This document shows, in pieces, positions 36,351 through 48,000 of a stretch of DNA of 60,000 nt. The position numbers were made by a program, and so were the translations under genes. The first letter of the stretch is position 1; each line of letters starts with the position of its first letter. The stretch covers positions 684,001 through 744,000 of the forward strand of contig CAIIXF020000001.1 of assembly GCA_903813345.2 (NCBI GenBank). Direction: 5' to 3'. The notes under the pieces were generated by a model, which worked only from the letters and a program-made list of their open reading frames with translations, made no database searches and was not told the origin of the DNA. This DNA comes from Owenia fusiformis. Taxonomy: Eukaryota > Annelida > Polychaeta > Sabellida > Oweniidae.

Positions 36351-39300
36351 TACCCGTGAAGGACGTGAAGGAGAACCTGGACGTCGCTCTGCCTACATGT
36401 ACACCTACTACTTTATTCACAATCGTGTATGCGGTGCAGGCATGATTGCTTTTTAAAAGGAAGAATTTTTTTTAATTCCCCACAAAAGGTTTAAACAACT
36501 TTGGCTTATATTGTAGTCTTACCCAATGTTATCAATGTGTGATATGTTAAACTTTTTTTTAATTACAAAAAGTGTTTTTTGAAGGACTTTTTGTTCAAAA
36601 ATTTGTGAATTTATTTCTTTTAGAGGTCACGCATTTCTTTTAATACGCCACAATTCATACCAATGCATGTATAGCATTCATCCTCGCATGTTTTTTGCCG
36701 AAAAGATTAAGAAAATCGGTTCATAAATAAGCGAGAAATGAACTCATCGGTGCATGAAAATGGTTCCGAGAAAAATGTATTTCAGAATTTTAGTTCTCTT
36801 TGAAACCAATGGTACAATGATATCTAAAACATAATATCGACATCGATTTTTTCAAAAAGTTTTTGCCACCTGAGTGAGTCATAATGACATCACTAATGTT
36901 GCAAAATATTTTTGATATGCTAAAACATTGAAGTGGCCCATTAAATATGGCATTTTATTATTGAAATAGTGTGTCATTTGTACAAACTTTGCATTGGTGT
37001 TAAAAAAAATAATCCTTTTTGAAATGCATTAAGAAATATTTGATGATTAAAAGATTTCAAATTTTTTTGAAAAATGGCGGGAAATTTGAATATTTGAGAA
37101 ATGCAATGCTCAAAACTTTTTTTCAAATTTTTTTTTCAAAAATCTCTAAAATAACTTTTTAAATCACGACAAATAGTAAATGAATGATAAAAAAATATTT
37201 CCAAACTTTAAAGGGGACATGCCAACATTATCAAATCAATGTACAACATGATCTCAAGCTGGTCTGGTTAATGCCAATGAGTCAATTTCAATTCTACTCT
37301 AATTTGGCGTTAATGTCAAGGAAATATCAAACTGTCCAGTGAGAGAGTAAATTAATGTTGTTAATGTCAAATTATGAGTTAAGTGTTTAAGAACAAGGTA
37401 TTTAAGTATAAACCTGTAATGCTTGACAATAAAGAAAGCAATCGTGCGCTCTAGCGAATCTTAATGTCTATAAGCAAGAGACATTAAGTAATACATGTTT
37501 AAATCGTGGTATAGACTGGAAATACTAAACAATATGGATTTTAATCTTGGTCGGGATAAAATTACTGTTATATTATCTACTTATACCAGAGAGACACGAC
37601 GACTGCATTGTCTCAAGAACAACCTCCGCCTATAAATACAATTACCAACGATGATATCATTCCATGGTACTTAACAACAATTACACAATTAGCCATGACA
37701 CGTCTATTCCTAAATACTAGCCATGACACGAAAGCGCTATCCAAAATACTGAATTACATCTTTGATTTGAAATCGAATTAGAAACCCCTGTTAGATTATC
37801 AATGGTAAGCGCACTGTGAAACCAAAATGTTATCCGATTAATTTATATAGAGAATTACGATAAAGTGCACGACTGTATTTAGCCCAGCGTAGGTCTCTGA
37901 GTGTGAACCATATATGGGACAATTCTTTAAGAGATGTGCAATTTCAAAAACTATACCCATAAATAATCCTTATTTGGTCTAATATTAACCCCTTGACCTT
38001 ATTCATATTGTATTTGTATGATCTTACTGTAGCCTTCTATAATGCCATTGGGCGATTGAAGGGATGTATAATGTAATATCTTGTAATGAAATAAATTTAT
38101 CTTTATAAAAAAATTGGTCTAATGAGAAAACACAGATGGTAACATTTGAAACAAGATGTACACTGCAGAAGAATATTATCTGTTCGGTTAAATGCCGTAT
38201 CGTTAGTGAGATGCTGTTGCAACAAAACTCGACAAAAATAAATATTTTGAGAAGCTAAAATACACAAAAATCATTTATCAGCTATATCATGTGGAAATTA
38301 TTATTTACAAGCGACTGCTCTTCATTTACAATGATTGCGATGGAGGCCGTATGGCTTATTATCAATTGCATTCTGATAACTTTGACATGCTTTGATTAAT
38401 GCGCCCAATGGTACAATATTTTGTACATTTCACTTAATTCGTATTAGAAACATGTTCATCTACTCGAACAAAATAAATCGAATTATTTTTCCTGTAAATT
38501 GTTCTGATGTTGATTCTGTTCATTAGAGCATGGCGAATCATAGCTATACTAAATTGGCAGCTGATATTATTTTTCAGGGCTAGAAACAAAAATAAGCAGG
38601 ATAGTCTTTTGAAATTTAATCTAGGATCAAAAAGAGATTTTTATCATTTTTTGATCTATCACTCAATCAACCAAATTCAAGCCAAACGTTGAAACGAGAT
38701 ATATTTCCAAAATAAACATTATATCAGTGTAGGCAAGACCCTGGGTTAAATGAACAAAACGCTGGTTGAGTTTATATTGCAGCCTGCTAACTAACATCAA
38801 GGGCTAATAACTGGTGGCAAGATGGCCACTTTAATATTTCTGGAAGGTATTACTGGAGGATATTCAGATTCAGAAAGTTCAGGTGGCAGTCTAAAGCATA
38901 TCTTTACGTGATATAGTTAACATGGACGTAGCCAGCAATATATTAGGAAGATGAGGCAAGTGCCTCGCCAAAATTTTACAGAAACGTAATTTAAATAATT
39001 CGGAGTGTGTTTTTCATATTTAAACGAAATCCAAGTGTAGCGATTTACCTCATTTAGCCTTGCATAATCGTCTATTGCCTGTTTTAAGATCCTGACTATG
39101 CCCCTTAAAGATCTAAGTTGGGAGTGAGTACAAATAATGATTAGATTATAATTTTTAAAGATTTTTAATATAAAAACAGTAAATTGTTGTTTAAACATCG
39201 GCATAACCTGCCCCGTTTCGATCCGATAGATTTCACCATCACATATATTAACAAAGAGTGAAACATTTTGAGGTACACAACCCCATGCACCACCCAAATA

Positions 39301-39982
39301 AAACTCCTTCCACTTCCCGCCGTACCACAAGGATGAACTTCCGTTGGTGGACATATTTAATGTCATCACTCTTACAACGAAGGAGATCGAAATATTTTAC
39401 CCGTTTGTTATTTGTAACATCCGATTACTGAAAAGCTAGTCCCAATACAAGCAAGTACACCGTTCATGTATATCCAGTAGCTTCAATAATCTACTGAGAA
39501 TTTTTCACTCCAGCAACCAGGACGTCATCTGGTGAATTCCATAACGTCTTGGTTGTTGGTTGCGGTGTTATATGGTTGCGGTGAATCGCTTTTCAGTGAC
39601 CGGGTGTAACTATTAACATAATTCTCCATGGTATAAAGTGCATAATAAAGGAGCTGGTAACACAACATAGCACAGCGATATTTGACCTAATATATACATA
39701 CCTGCACATGTCCAATATATAAGGGTTATGTACTGGGAGGTTTTGGATATGAGGTTTATCCAGAGGGAGATATGCATATCTACCTGAGGGACAGTAGGGA
39801 CCGAAGGTAGATGTGCATATCTCACGAGGGATGAACCCAATATCCAAACCGACCGTACATAACTGCTTTATCCTATACCAAGTAGAGTTTTCAGGGGCAT
39901 ATGGCCATTTCAATAGTACAAGGTGTAAAAATAAACAAATCATTCATATGCAAAGTCATTTTATTGCATTTCCACTACTTAC
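36351..39982. other. Long AT-rich stretch, no confident gene
   Basis: Around 36.5-37.2 kb the sequence is dominated by A/T runs. A perfect 10-bp-stem hairpin lies at 37460-37488. Near 38925 the string GGACGTAGCCAGCAATATAT, with GGCAAGTGCCTCGCC following, resembles a decayed transposon end. A 150-codon minus-strand frame (38917-39369) runs into that end and has no recognised domain, so I take it for transposon or chance sequence. Confidence 0.4.
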
Positions 39983-39985
39983 CGG

Positions 39986-40045
39986 AAGCGGGAAGATATG
40001 CACCGAAGCGGGAAGATATGCACCGAAGCGGGAGATATGGCGGGA
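39986..40045 (+). repeat. 20-bp tandem repeat, 3 units
   Basis: AAGCGGGAAGATATGCACCG repeats at a 20-bp period, with the third unit diverging into GGGAGATATGG. Sequences on either side (about 39869-39900 and 40105-40138) are inverted copies of each other: TTATCCTATACCAAGTAGAG versus, reverse-complemented, TTATCCTATGCCAAGTGGAG. Confidence 0.85.
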
Positions 40046-41370
40046 GATATGGAGGTTCTGGATATGGAAACCTCAAAATCAGGATACGGGATATATCTTA
40101 CCAACTTATCTCCCTAAAACTCCACTTGGCATAGGATAATGTTCTTTATTTTAGCCGTTCAATATTCCTCGCGCTTTTGGGCTGAATTATGCGTGTCATT
40201 AGCAAGGGTAAGAATATCAGTAAAAACGAAATCCATTTCTTACAATTTGGAGTATGTACTGCAACAGGAAATTAAACGAAATAAATGTTACAAATGAAAC
40301 AAATTACATAATCAGCACATCAACATTTTGAATTGTTTCTTTGGTATTGATGATAGTATCAATGAATCGTTTTTATATAAGAATGAAATATACTAAAAAT
40401 ATTGTAGTTTTTTTTGAAAATGGGTGGTCTTTATTAGGGTGGTTCAAAATATTTTCTTTTGAAATAGTCATGCTCCGGACATGAATTGGGTTTCCTTTTG
40501 GGGGAAAACTGATGTGTGAATTTTTTCTCACAGCCCTCAGTTTTACCATTGGATTAACATTAGTGGGCGTCCCCCATGTTCCACATATTCTTGTTGAGCT
40601 AATGTTTGTTTTGTTTGTCCAAAAACTGCACTGTTTGGTGATAATAAGCACATAGCAATATGTGAAATATACTTACATATGTTGTTTTATTGTTGGGAGT
40701 GGTGATAGGGTTTCGTCTTTGGATAAGGGAGACATAGCCTATTTAATTTAATTTAATTATTTATTTACCTGTATTTAAACAGAGTGGTTTTACAAACATA
40801 TTTACATTTGGTAACATTTGGTATTGTCTCAGCTTGCTCAAACTACCAACACATTTATGCAATAGAATTAAGTCATGAAATTACATTGAAATTAAAATTA
40901 ATTTTTACAAAATAAAAATCCAATTTAATGTAAATAAAGCCTTTAAAACGTCTTGAGTCTGTGTGAAAATTCGGATGAAAATGTTCTAAGAAATAAAACA
41001 CACGGAGCTCCTTAAATATTGGTTCAAATGTTGCTGCGCTGTATTGTGCTACGGAGGATTCCTCATATTTCGAAGTCATGTCATGTACTATAACTGGTAA
41101 AATATTCGGATACAAATCGACCGCCTTCATTTAACTGAAGTTCATCCATCTTTATAACCCGTTGGAGACCAGTGATTTTATAGTCCCATTTCATTGAAAG
41201 TTCACACTGTTCATCGTCCTCTTAAATTAGAAGATTAAAAACATAGTCATCAACTGTCTTGTGGAACACTATAAAGCGATTCGTTAATGCTAAACCTGGC
41301 GATACATTTGTTTTCCGTCCTTTTGAACGGCATTTCTTGCACATCCGCTTCATAATGTCCTAATATTGCC
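40046..41370. other. Non-coding stretch, nothing recognised
   Basis: Apart from the right arm of the short inverted pair noted at 40105-40138, no gene-like frame or repeat is seen. Three TTTAA-type direct motifs lie near 40740-40765. Confidence 0.45.
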
Positions 41371-41602
41371 ATATAACACATGACGTATGACATATGCCAT
41401 ATAACACATACCATATGGAACATGACATATAACATATGACATATAACACATGACCCTGACCCATGACACATGACATGACATATGACACATGACATATAAC
41501 ACATGGTATACAACAAATGACATATGATACATGACATATAACACATGTCATATGACACATGACATATGACATATAACGCATGACATATAACACATGTTAT
41601 AC
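41371..41602 (+). repeat. Irregular short tandem repeat (CATATGACA / CATATAACA type)
   Basis: A stretch of about 230 bp is built from interchangeable words such as ACATGACATATAACAC and ACATATGACACATGAC, with an irregular period near 9-18 bp. Minus-strand frames rich in Cys, Met, Tyr and Val here are by-products of the repeat. Confidence 0.85.
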
Positions 41603-44463
41603 TTTCGTTGGAAGATTGTCATACTTACCTTTCCCTTCATCATATGCAACTTCGATGCCTTATTAAGTATCTATCTCAAAAAATATTTTCCAAGCTTGAA
41701 GTTTCACTTTTAAGGCTTTCGTTCATTGTGAAAACATTTAGTTATTCAGGGAATCTTGTTCGGATATATTTGAACTTAATATCTTTTGAATGTATCCATT
41801 TTCATGTAAAAATGACGAAATGCATAAAATGACAAAAGCATTAAATTTCAGTACAATAATAATTACAGTGATTTAAGCGTCATGTTTTGGATTACATCAC
41901 CTTGGTTCTTAAGCCAACCATTTCTTTATCTTATATTTCAGCAATAAAACTGATAATTGGAATAAAAAGTTGCCTTCTTAGAATTAATCTAGATCTGACC
42001 CAAATTGAGCTACAGTGTTTCTAGGATGTATGAATTTACTTACTTTTAGTACCTAATAACGTCAAGGCAGCGACTGTCGTAGCTTTGAATTATTCAGTTA
42101 TTGCGTCAGTAATCCGAACGTTGAGTCGTCTTCAATTTTTATTGTTATAAAATACATTTTGCTAGTAGATCTATTATATCATTTACTGAGGCACAGTAAA
42201 ATGTTAATTTATTGCAGAGGAGATTTTTCCGGTTTTGGAAAAAGCTGATACAGTTATGCAGTTAATAATGTACCATATAATTGATATTACATCCCAATTC
42301 CGTACTGTAATGTTCTATATGGAGATCTCAATTCTAACAACCGATGGGCACGCTATCGAGTCATTTCGATCCATAAACTCCAAATGCATCTAAGCGAAAA
42401 AATCTGGAAACGATATTTTATTAAAGATCGTAATTTATGATCAACCGTCATATTTTTATAGGAGGAATGGTTTGCTAAAACTCTTGAAGTATCTGATCTA
42501 GTGGTATGTACATCGTATCCAGCTGATTCAAGGCGCTTACTACAAGTTACAAGGAAATACCGTACTATATCATAGACTTGAGTTATGTGATCCTAAAATA
42601 TATAAAGATCCTCAATCAATAGTTCACCTTCTGGAGGACACGTTTTTAGAAAAAAGGTGATTATATATCGATTTACTTTGTTTGGTTTCGAGACAGTACA
42701 TTCAGATTTCCTAATCATCAACACTCCGCTTTTGTTCATCAGACTTGACTCTAAAGAGAGAGGAAGCGGATGTTAATGATTTTTATGGTTCTCGAGTAGC
42801 ATTCCGCTTGAAGTCTGGAGAAAAACGATACAATAATAGACAATGTACGATTGTTTTCTCTATTAGTGATACAACTCTAGATTTCATGTGCGTATAATAA
42901 TTTCAAAACCTATCCAAGGCTGTTGTTATTTGATAATCTCATGCGATGCATTAATTATATCAAAGGTGCCAGCGTTCTGCACTTTAGAAATTGGTATATC
43001 CCACTGTGCTTCTCCCCCAACAAGTTTAAATTGCCAAGCAATGAGAGAAGTTTTTATAACGAGTTCAATTAACACAGTCAGTCGTTTTTCTTTGCTTCGT
43101 CTAGTCAGACTCAGGAATCGTGAGTTGTAGACATTGTTTTTCTGTTTTATCTAATTCTGATCTACAACTGTTCATGATCGAACATGAACTTACGGCGCTA
43201 AGAATAAATAGTAAGTAGTCGAGATTCTAATCAGATTAGCAGAGGCTATTTCATTATCTCGAAAACAACTACTACTAATATATAGTCACTAGTCAGAGAC
43301 GGACAAACCAATAAACACATTCCAATAGTTTGATTTCGCTTCTCATAAAACAACTTCATCTGCATAGTTGTACTAAGATCCTCCCCAGGGTTTAGTCTAA
43401 TTTAATTTTACCTGAGTTTCATATAATTTTTCAAAACTGTAGTTTCATGTAAACTTTTAAAGACAATCAGTGCAGATTTACCAAAATGCAATCACCAGAT
43501 ATGTTACTTTTATAACACATATATATGAATATAGATATAGACAACACAAATGAAAAATAGTTGCTGGGGACTAGCAAAGTAACCTAGGAGATATCTGCCA
43601 TCTGGTTGGCTGCGATACGGCCATTCATGAAGTCACAACAATCAGGTGATATCGTATAAGTTGAATGTTATCAGGAAAATATATGGAAAATCTGTTATCA
43701 GAAAATTGACTCATTCAACGACTTTCCTTTTCAATTCTGAATTCTGAGATCTTTCTTTTCCATTCAGTTTTTCTATAAGAGATTTTCTTATGAATTGATA
43801 ACATTCGAGACTAACATTTTGAGGATATAACCAGAGCTATTCATAACCAACCAATTCAATTCCTCTTGATTCTGATCCCCTAACCCTTCACAAGTAATAG
43901 CTCGAAAATCAGTTTAATGAAACCATAATGTTGGAATAACAACTCAATAACTGTCAACAAGATGAATTGTCAGACTTTTTTAAGAAAAATGTGAAGCTGT
44001 TTGATTAATGGTTCCTTAATTATGTTTGATGATAAATAGGACGTACATAGGTTCAGTTCTAGGTTGTAGTTGTCTATTTTGAATTCATATTCTGAAAATA
44101 CTGAAGCTGAGGCCAACAGGTAAATGTTCTTGTATTTAGGAAAATCGATGTGGTTATGATATATATGACTAATATAATGTATTATGTACTAAATTATATA
44201 TAAAATGCCACTAAAAGACAATATTCACGACAAAATTATTTTACTCTTAATAAATATTCAGGCGGATATGATTTTACTCTACTTTATAATTTATATTTCT
44301 TATAAGAAATTCTGGAAACTAATATTACCATGCCTATTAACCTCTAAAAATAAAATAATACGTTGTCATTACAGAAAAAGATTAAGATAATACAATACAC
44401 AGTCCGTGGTATGACATTTCTGAGACATCTCAGAGTATAGACATATTCAATTACCACGTAACA
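41603..44463. other. Non-coding stretch upstream of the LINE
   Basis: No exon chain or repeat recognised. Small frames such as 42888-43130 lack splice or initiation context. Confidence 0.4.
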
Positions 44464-44484
44464 TTCACTTAGTTATATATCTTT

Positions 44485-44924
44485 TTTTTTTTTTTTTATT
44501 TGTTTTTTATTCATCAAACATAAAATGTATACATATAGGTGAAATATTATACAAGTCACTCCATTACCCATTCATTCACATTCTCCACTCATACCATCAT
44601 ACTGTTAAAATCCATTTTCATTTTTAAACAATAATCTAAATATGCCTTAAAGTTGTAATAATTTGGAGGCTCTTGTTGCATTTTCTTATTATATAAGTAG
44701 TACTTTCCTATAATAACTACCATATTTTCAAAATCACTCCATTTTGGGCTACCAAATACTACTGTAAGCAGAGAAAATTTTTCGAGATCTTTTAATGTAT
44801 TATCTATTATTGATTTCCAAAACTGTTTCGTATAATCACAATTAAAGAAGATGTGGTCACAAGTTTCTATGTTCACATGGCAAAACTCACACATTGGTGA
44901 AGGTGTTATTTTGTATTGAAATAG
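44485..44924 (-). mobile_element. 5'-truncated LINE (non-LTR retrotransposon) 3' end
   Basis: On the minus strand an open segment (about 44592-44924) carries MCEFCHVNIETCDHIFFNCD followed by TKQFWKSI. This is the CxxC-E-H-C-FW zinc-finger-like tail found after the reverse transcriptase in many LINE ORF2 proteins. It ends in a stop, followed by an AT-rich 3' UTR and an A-tail (seen as a T-run at 44482-44498). Flanking direct repeats of about 19-21 bp, TTCACTTAGTTATATATCTT.. at 44464-44484 and TTCACTGTTACATATCTTT at 44925-44943, fit target-site duplications that have since diverged slightly. It is a dead fragment of about 440 bp. It ends 80 bp before exon 1 of the next gene, in opposite orientation to it. 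Confidence 0.85.
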
Positions 44925-45022
44925 TTCACTGTTACATATCTTTGTCGGCTTGTTGGCTATTTGTGTTTCAAAAAAATCAAAACATATTACACTAAAAATC
45001 AGATAGTTTGTTCTAGAACACC

Positions 45023-48000
45023 ATGATGCTGTGGCTGTTTGTTTTGGCAGTCCCTGCTGTAATTGCCATTGATCCTGACTACTACCCCATGATCATGGGT
45101 AAGAAATGGTTTTCGTTATAGAGTAGTTTCTATATAGATTTTGAAATCTCGCTTATTCTCTTTTTGTGAGATTTTAAAAGATTTGCATATTAAACCTTTA
45201 ATGACTTACATTTCCTTCGTTTTAATAGCACATTTTAATTTATTGAAAATATTTCCATATTAACTTTGATTTATACAATTATGGATTCAACTTTTCTTAA
45301 TAAAAGTCTTGGCCATATTTCCATTGATGCAAGCTATGCTAACATTCTACATTGATTTACTCGTTGAACAACCAAAGTGTTCAAAATTAATCACAATATG
45401 TTCATGTTGACAGGATCATTCCAGAGTGTGCCATTCGAGTTAAGGGATTCAACCAACACTTTTTGATGAGTCATAAAATTAAGTGATTTAGTTTTAACGT
45501 TGTTCAGTCTATTGCAGTCTATCCCATTAAAAATAAAAACACAGTGCTGACATCTATTTATCCAGCTTTGTTCAGCTATAAATCAACATATTGCTTAAAG
45601 CTATATTGAACAAATGTCAGGAAGTTTTGTCAAAATCTAAGAATTATCATTGTCAAGATCCCTATCTTACCTTGGTACTAGGATAACTCATATTGCTACG
45701 GGATACTGGGGATTTCTCAATTTTAAGCCAATACCTTATTTCTTTTTGGAATGAATCCAAAAATGGGATTGTGAACTGACCTTGGTGACATCATTAAAAA
45801 GTGTGCACAATGAATCATTTCATTGATTTACCTCATTCTGAATATGGACTCCGTGTCTTATAAATGGAGAATCAAATTAAATTTGAGAAATCAGATCATT
45901 TGTCTTCTAATACAATCGCACACAATACAGATTATTTAACCATTGTAATTGTACATCATATTGCATGGGGAGTTGATATCTCAGCTAATTTTATTGATAT
46001 GTTCTATCAAATGATATTGGGTAAGAAAAGGTGTCTCTTCTCAATATTGCTTACCGATTTCTATTTTTAGAATTGAGGAACAAATAACAATATATCATAC
46101 TCGAAAGCAGGAAGATTTCAATACTTTCCACAAAATTAATTAAGTGAGTTGATCTTATCTGGCATCACTGAACTTTTGACGCTCTGAAATAACAGATAAC
46201 AACGTTCATTATTGAACCCATCGATCAAAAATGAATCACCTTTCTTCGACGGTAAAATGTTTTGATTTTATTTCTTTGCACAGGGTGACACAAAAATCTC
46301 ACCCTTTAAATTTTGAATAACTTTCTCAATAATTAAGGAATCTTCATGAGTTTTGTTTGTAGATAAAGTTCATTCGATTTGAATGCTTGCATAACATCAA
46401 CAACTTTCAAAATAGATATATCGATATCCGTGGAGGCATGCTCTGTCACCAAACCATTCAAAAATGTAAATTATTAAGATTTACTCAATAATTAAGCGGA
46501 TCGGTTGATGATCAATTTTAGAAAATCAAATTTTTGACGATTATCTTTGTAATGGTATATTATTTTTTAGATTTTTTATTCGTGTAGAAAAAAAGAGAGC
46601 TCTCGAAATCTGCCATCCGGTTCTTATGACCTATACTGATTTTGAGATAGAGAGTCCCAAAAGAAGGTCAGCAGAAGATTTATCAAAATCCATCGAGATC
46701 CATATAGAAAGGACCAAAAACTGTCAAATAAACGAAGCAGGAAAAGCAAAGTGTAAAGCTGTTATAAAAATACACCCGCTGTATCCCAAAACTATCGTTA
46801 AAAGAAATAATAGGGACCACATAATTTTCGCGGTAAATATCACAGTTAAATTTAATATTAAAATTCCTTGAGAGGAATTAATTTCTTAATTTTTCTCAGT
46901 ATTTCCAACAAATCCCCCACTCTATGTCTTGATTAAAAGTTTATCAATTTTGAGACATTTGGGAAATTTGACTCTCCAAAAAGGATGAATTTCGAAGAGT
47001 TTCAAATCTATCGAGATTAGTATTATATATGGAAAGCTCATGATTCTGAATCTGATATCGATATGGAGATCCGACTTCCTGTTGATTTGTTTTTTTAACT
47101 AAATAAGGACAACTTTTCATAATTTTCTTTTTACTTTCAAATACGTTGAAGCAAACTAAGGAGACCTTAGAACGTCAATAACTCATGTTTTTGAGTCTCA
47201 AGGACAAAGTTTAGGTCATTTTCCTAATGCTTGCAATAACCACACTACTGTTCAAATGTCAAAATCACTTTTTCAAATAAAAATCTGAAATCTCGAGTCT
47301 TGAATTGAACGTGAATGATTAACGTAATGTCCATTTCTAAAAATATTTTTGAAATGTTTCAAGCAAAGGTTGAAATATATCAACTCAATCTATATGGGGT
47401 CTTCTTTTCTTATGACAGATTTACACTTACAGTTTGCTTTTCTTGTTGGGTTTCTTTGGAGTTTTTGGTCACCCTTCCCTTTGGCATTTGCGCTTATATT
47501 CCCTGGTTAGAAAGTTTTATTTCTAAATTGTCTCATCTAACAATGTGGACTTTTTAACGTTCAAAGTTTAGTTTCACCCAATCAGCGAATCCCAGAAGTG
47601 GAATTACAGGAATATCGAATATCGAAAGTTAAAGGTTCATGTAGGAGCATGGAGTGCTGTAAGACAAATAGTGCTATCTTTTTGCTTGACATGTTGTAAA
47701 AATTTAGGTCATGGTAGTCATCCCATCATTTTGTGAAATGTGGTCATCAAAATATTTTGATTTCAACACTATGGTACGGTTTTGGTTGTACTATTCATTT
47801 AAATGTTTGGTAGTAACTAAATTGAAAGAATTAATTAATTTTTTTAGGTTCTGAAGCAGGCAAGGCGATGTGCAAAACAGGATATTTCAAGGCCGACACT
47901 GATAATTGCTGCTCCTATCACCAGTGCTATAACAGCAACCAGGGTATCATGGTAAGCCGTACATTGTTACACTGAACCAACTACAGATATACATGTACAT

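Larger units (their letters stand above)
45099..47847. other. Intron 1 of the chitin-binding/LamG gene
   Basis: A 2.7-kb intron with GTAAGA donor and TTTTTTTAG acceptor. It contains an exon-1-like relic (about 45985-46035) and two copies of a dispersed repeat, listed separately. The remainder is AT-rich with no recognised feature. Confidence 0.7.

Noticed and set aside
37205-37500. Possible solo LTR (TATTTAAGTATAAA then AATAAAG)
   Set aside because: No paired TG..CA ends, target duplication or second copy was found. A 10-bp-stem hairpin at 37460-37488 is real but too small to interpret.
38917-39369. 150-codon minus-strand frame
   Set aside because: No recognisable domain, low-complexity hydrophobic end, and it runs into a transposon-end-like string. 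A short internal part could be an exon but nothing supports it.
41250-41593. Cys/Met/Tyr-rich minus-strand frames
   Set aside because: Generated by the CATATGACA/CATATAACA short repeat in three overlapping frames.
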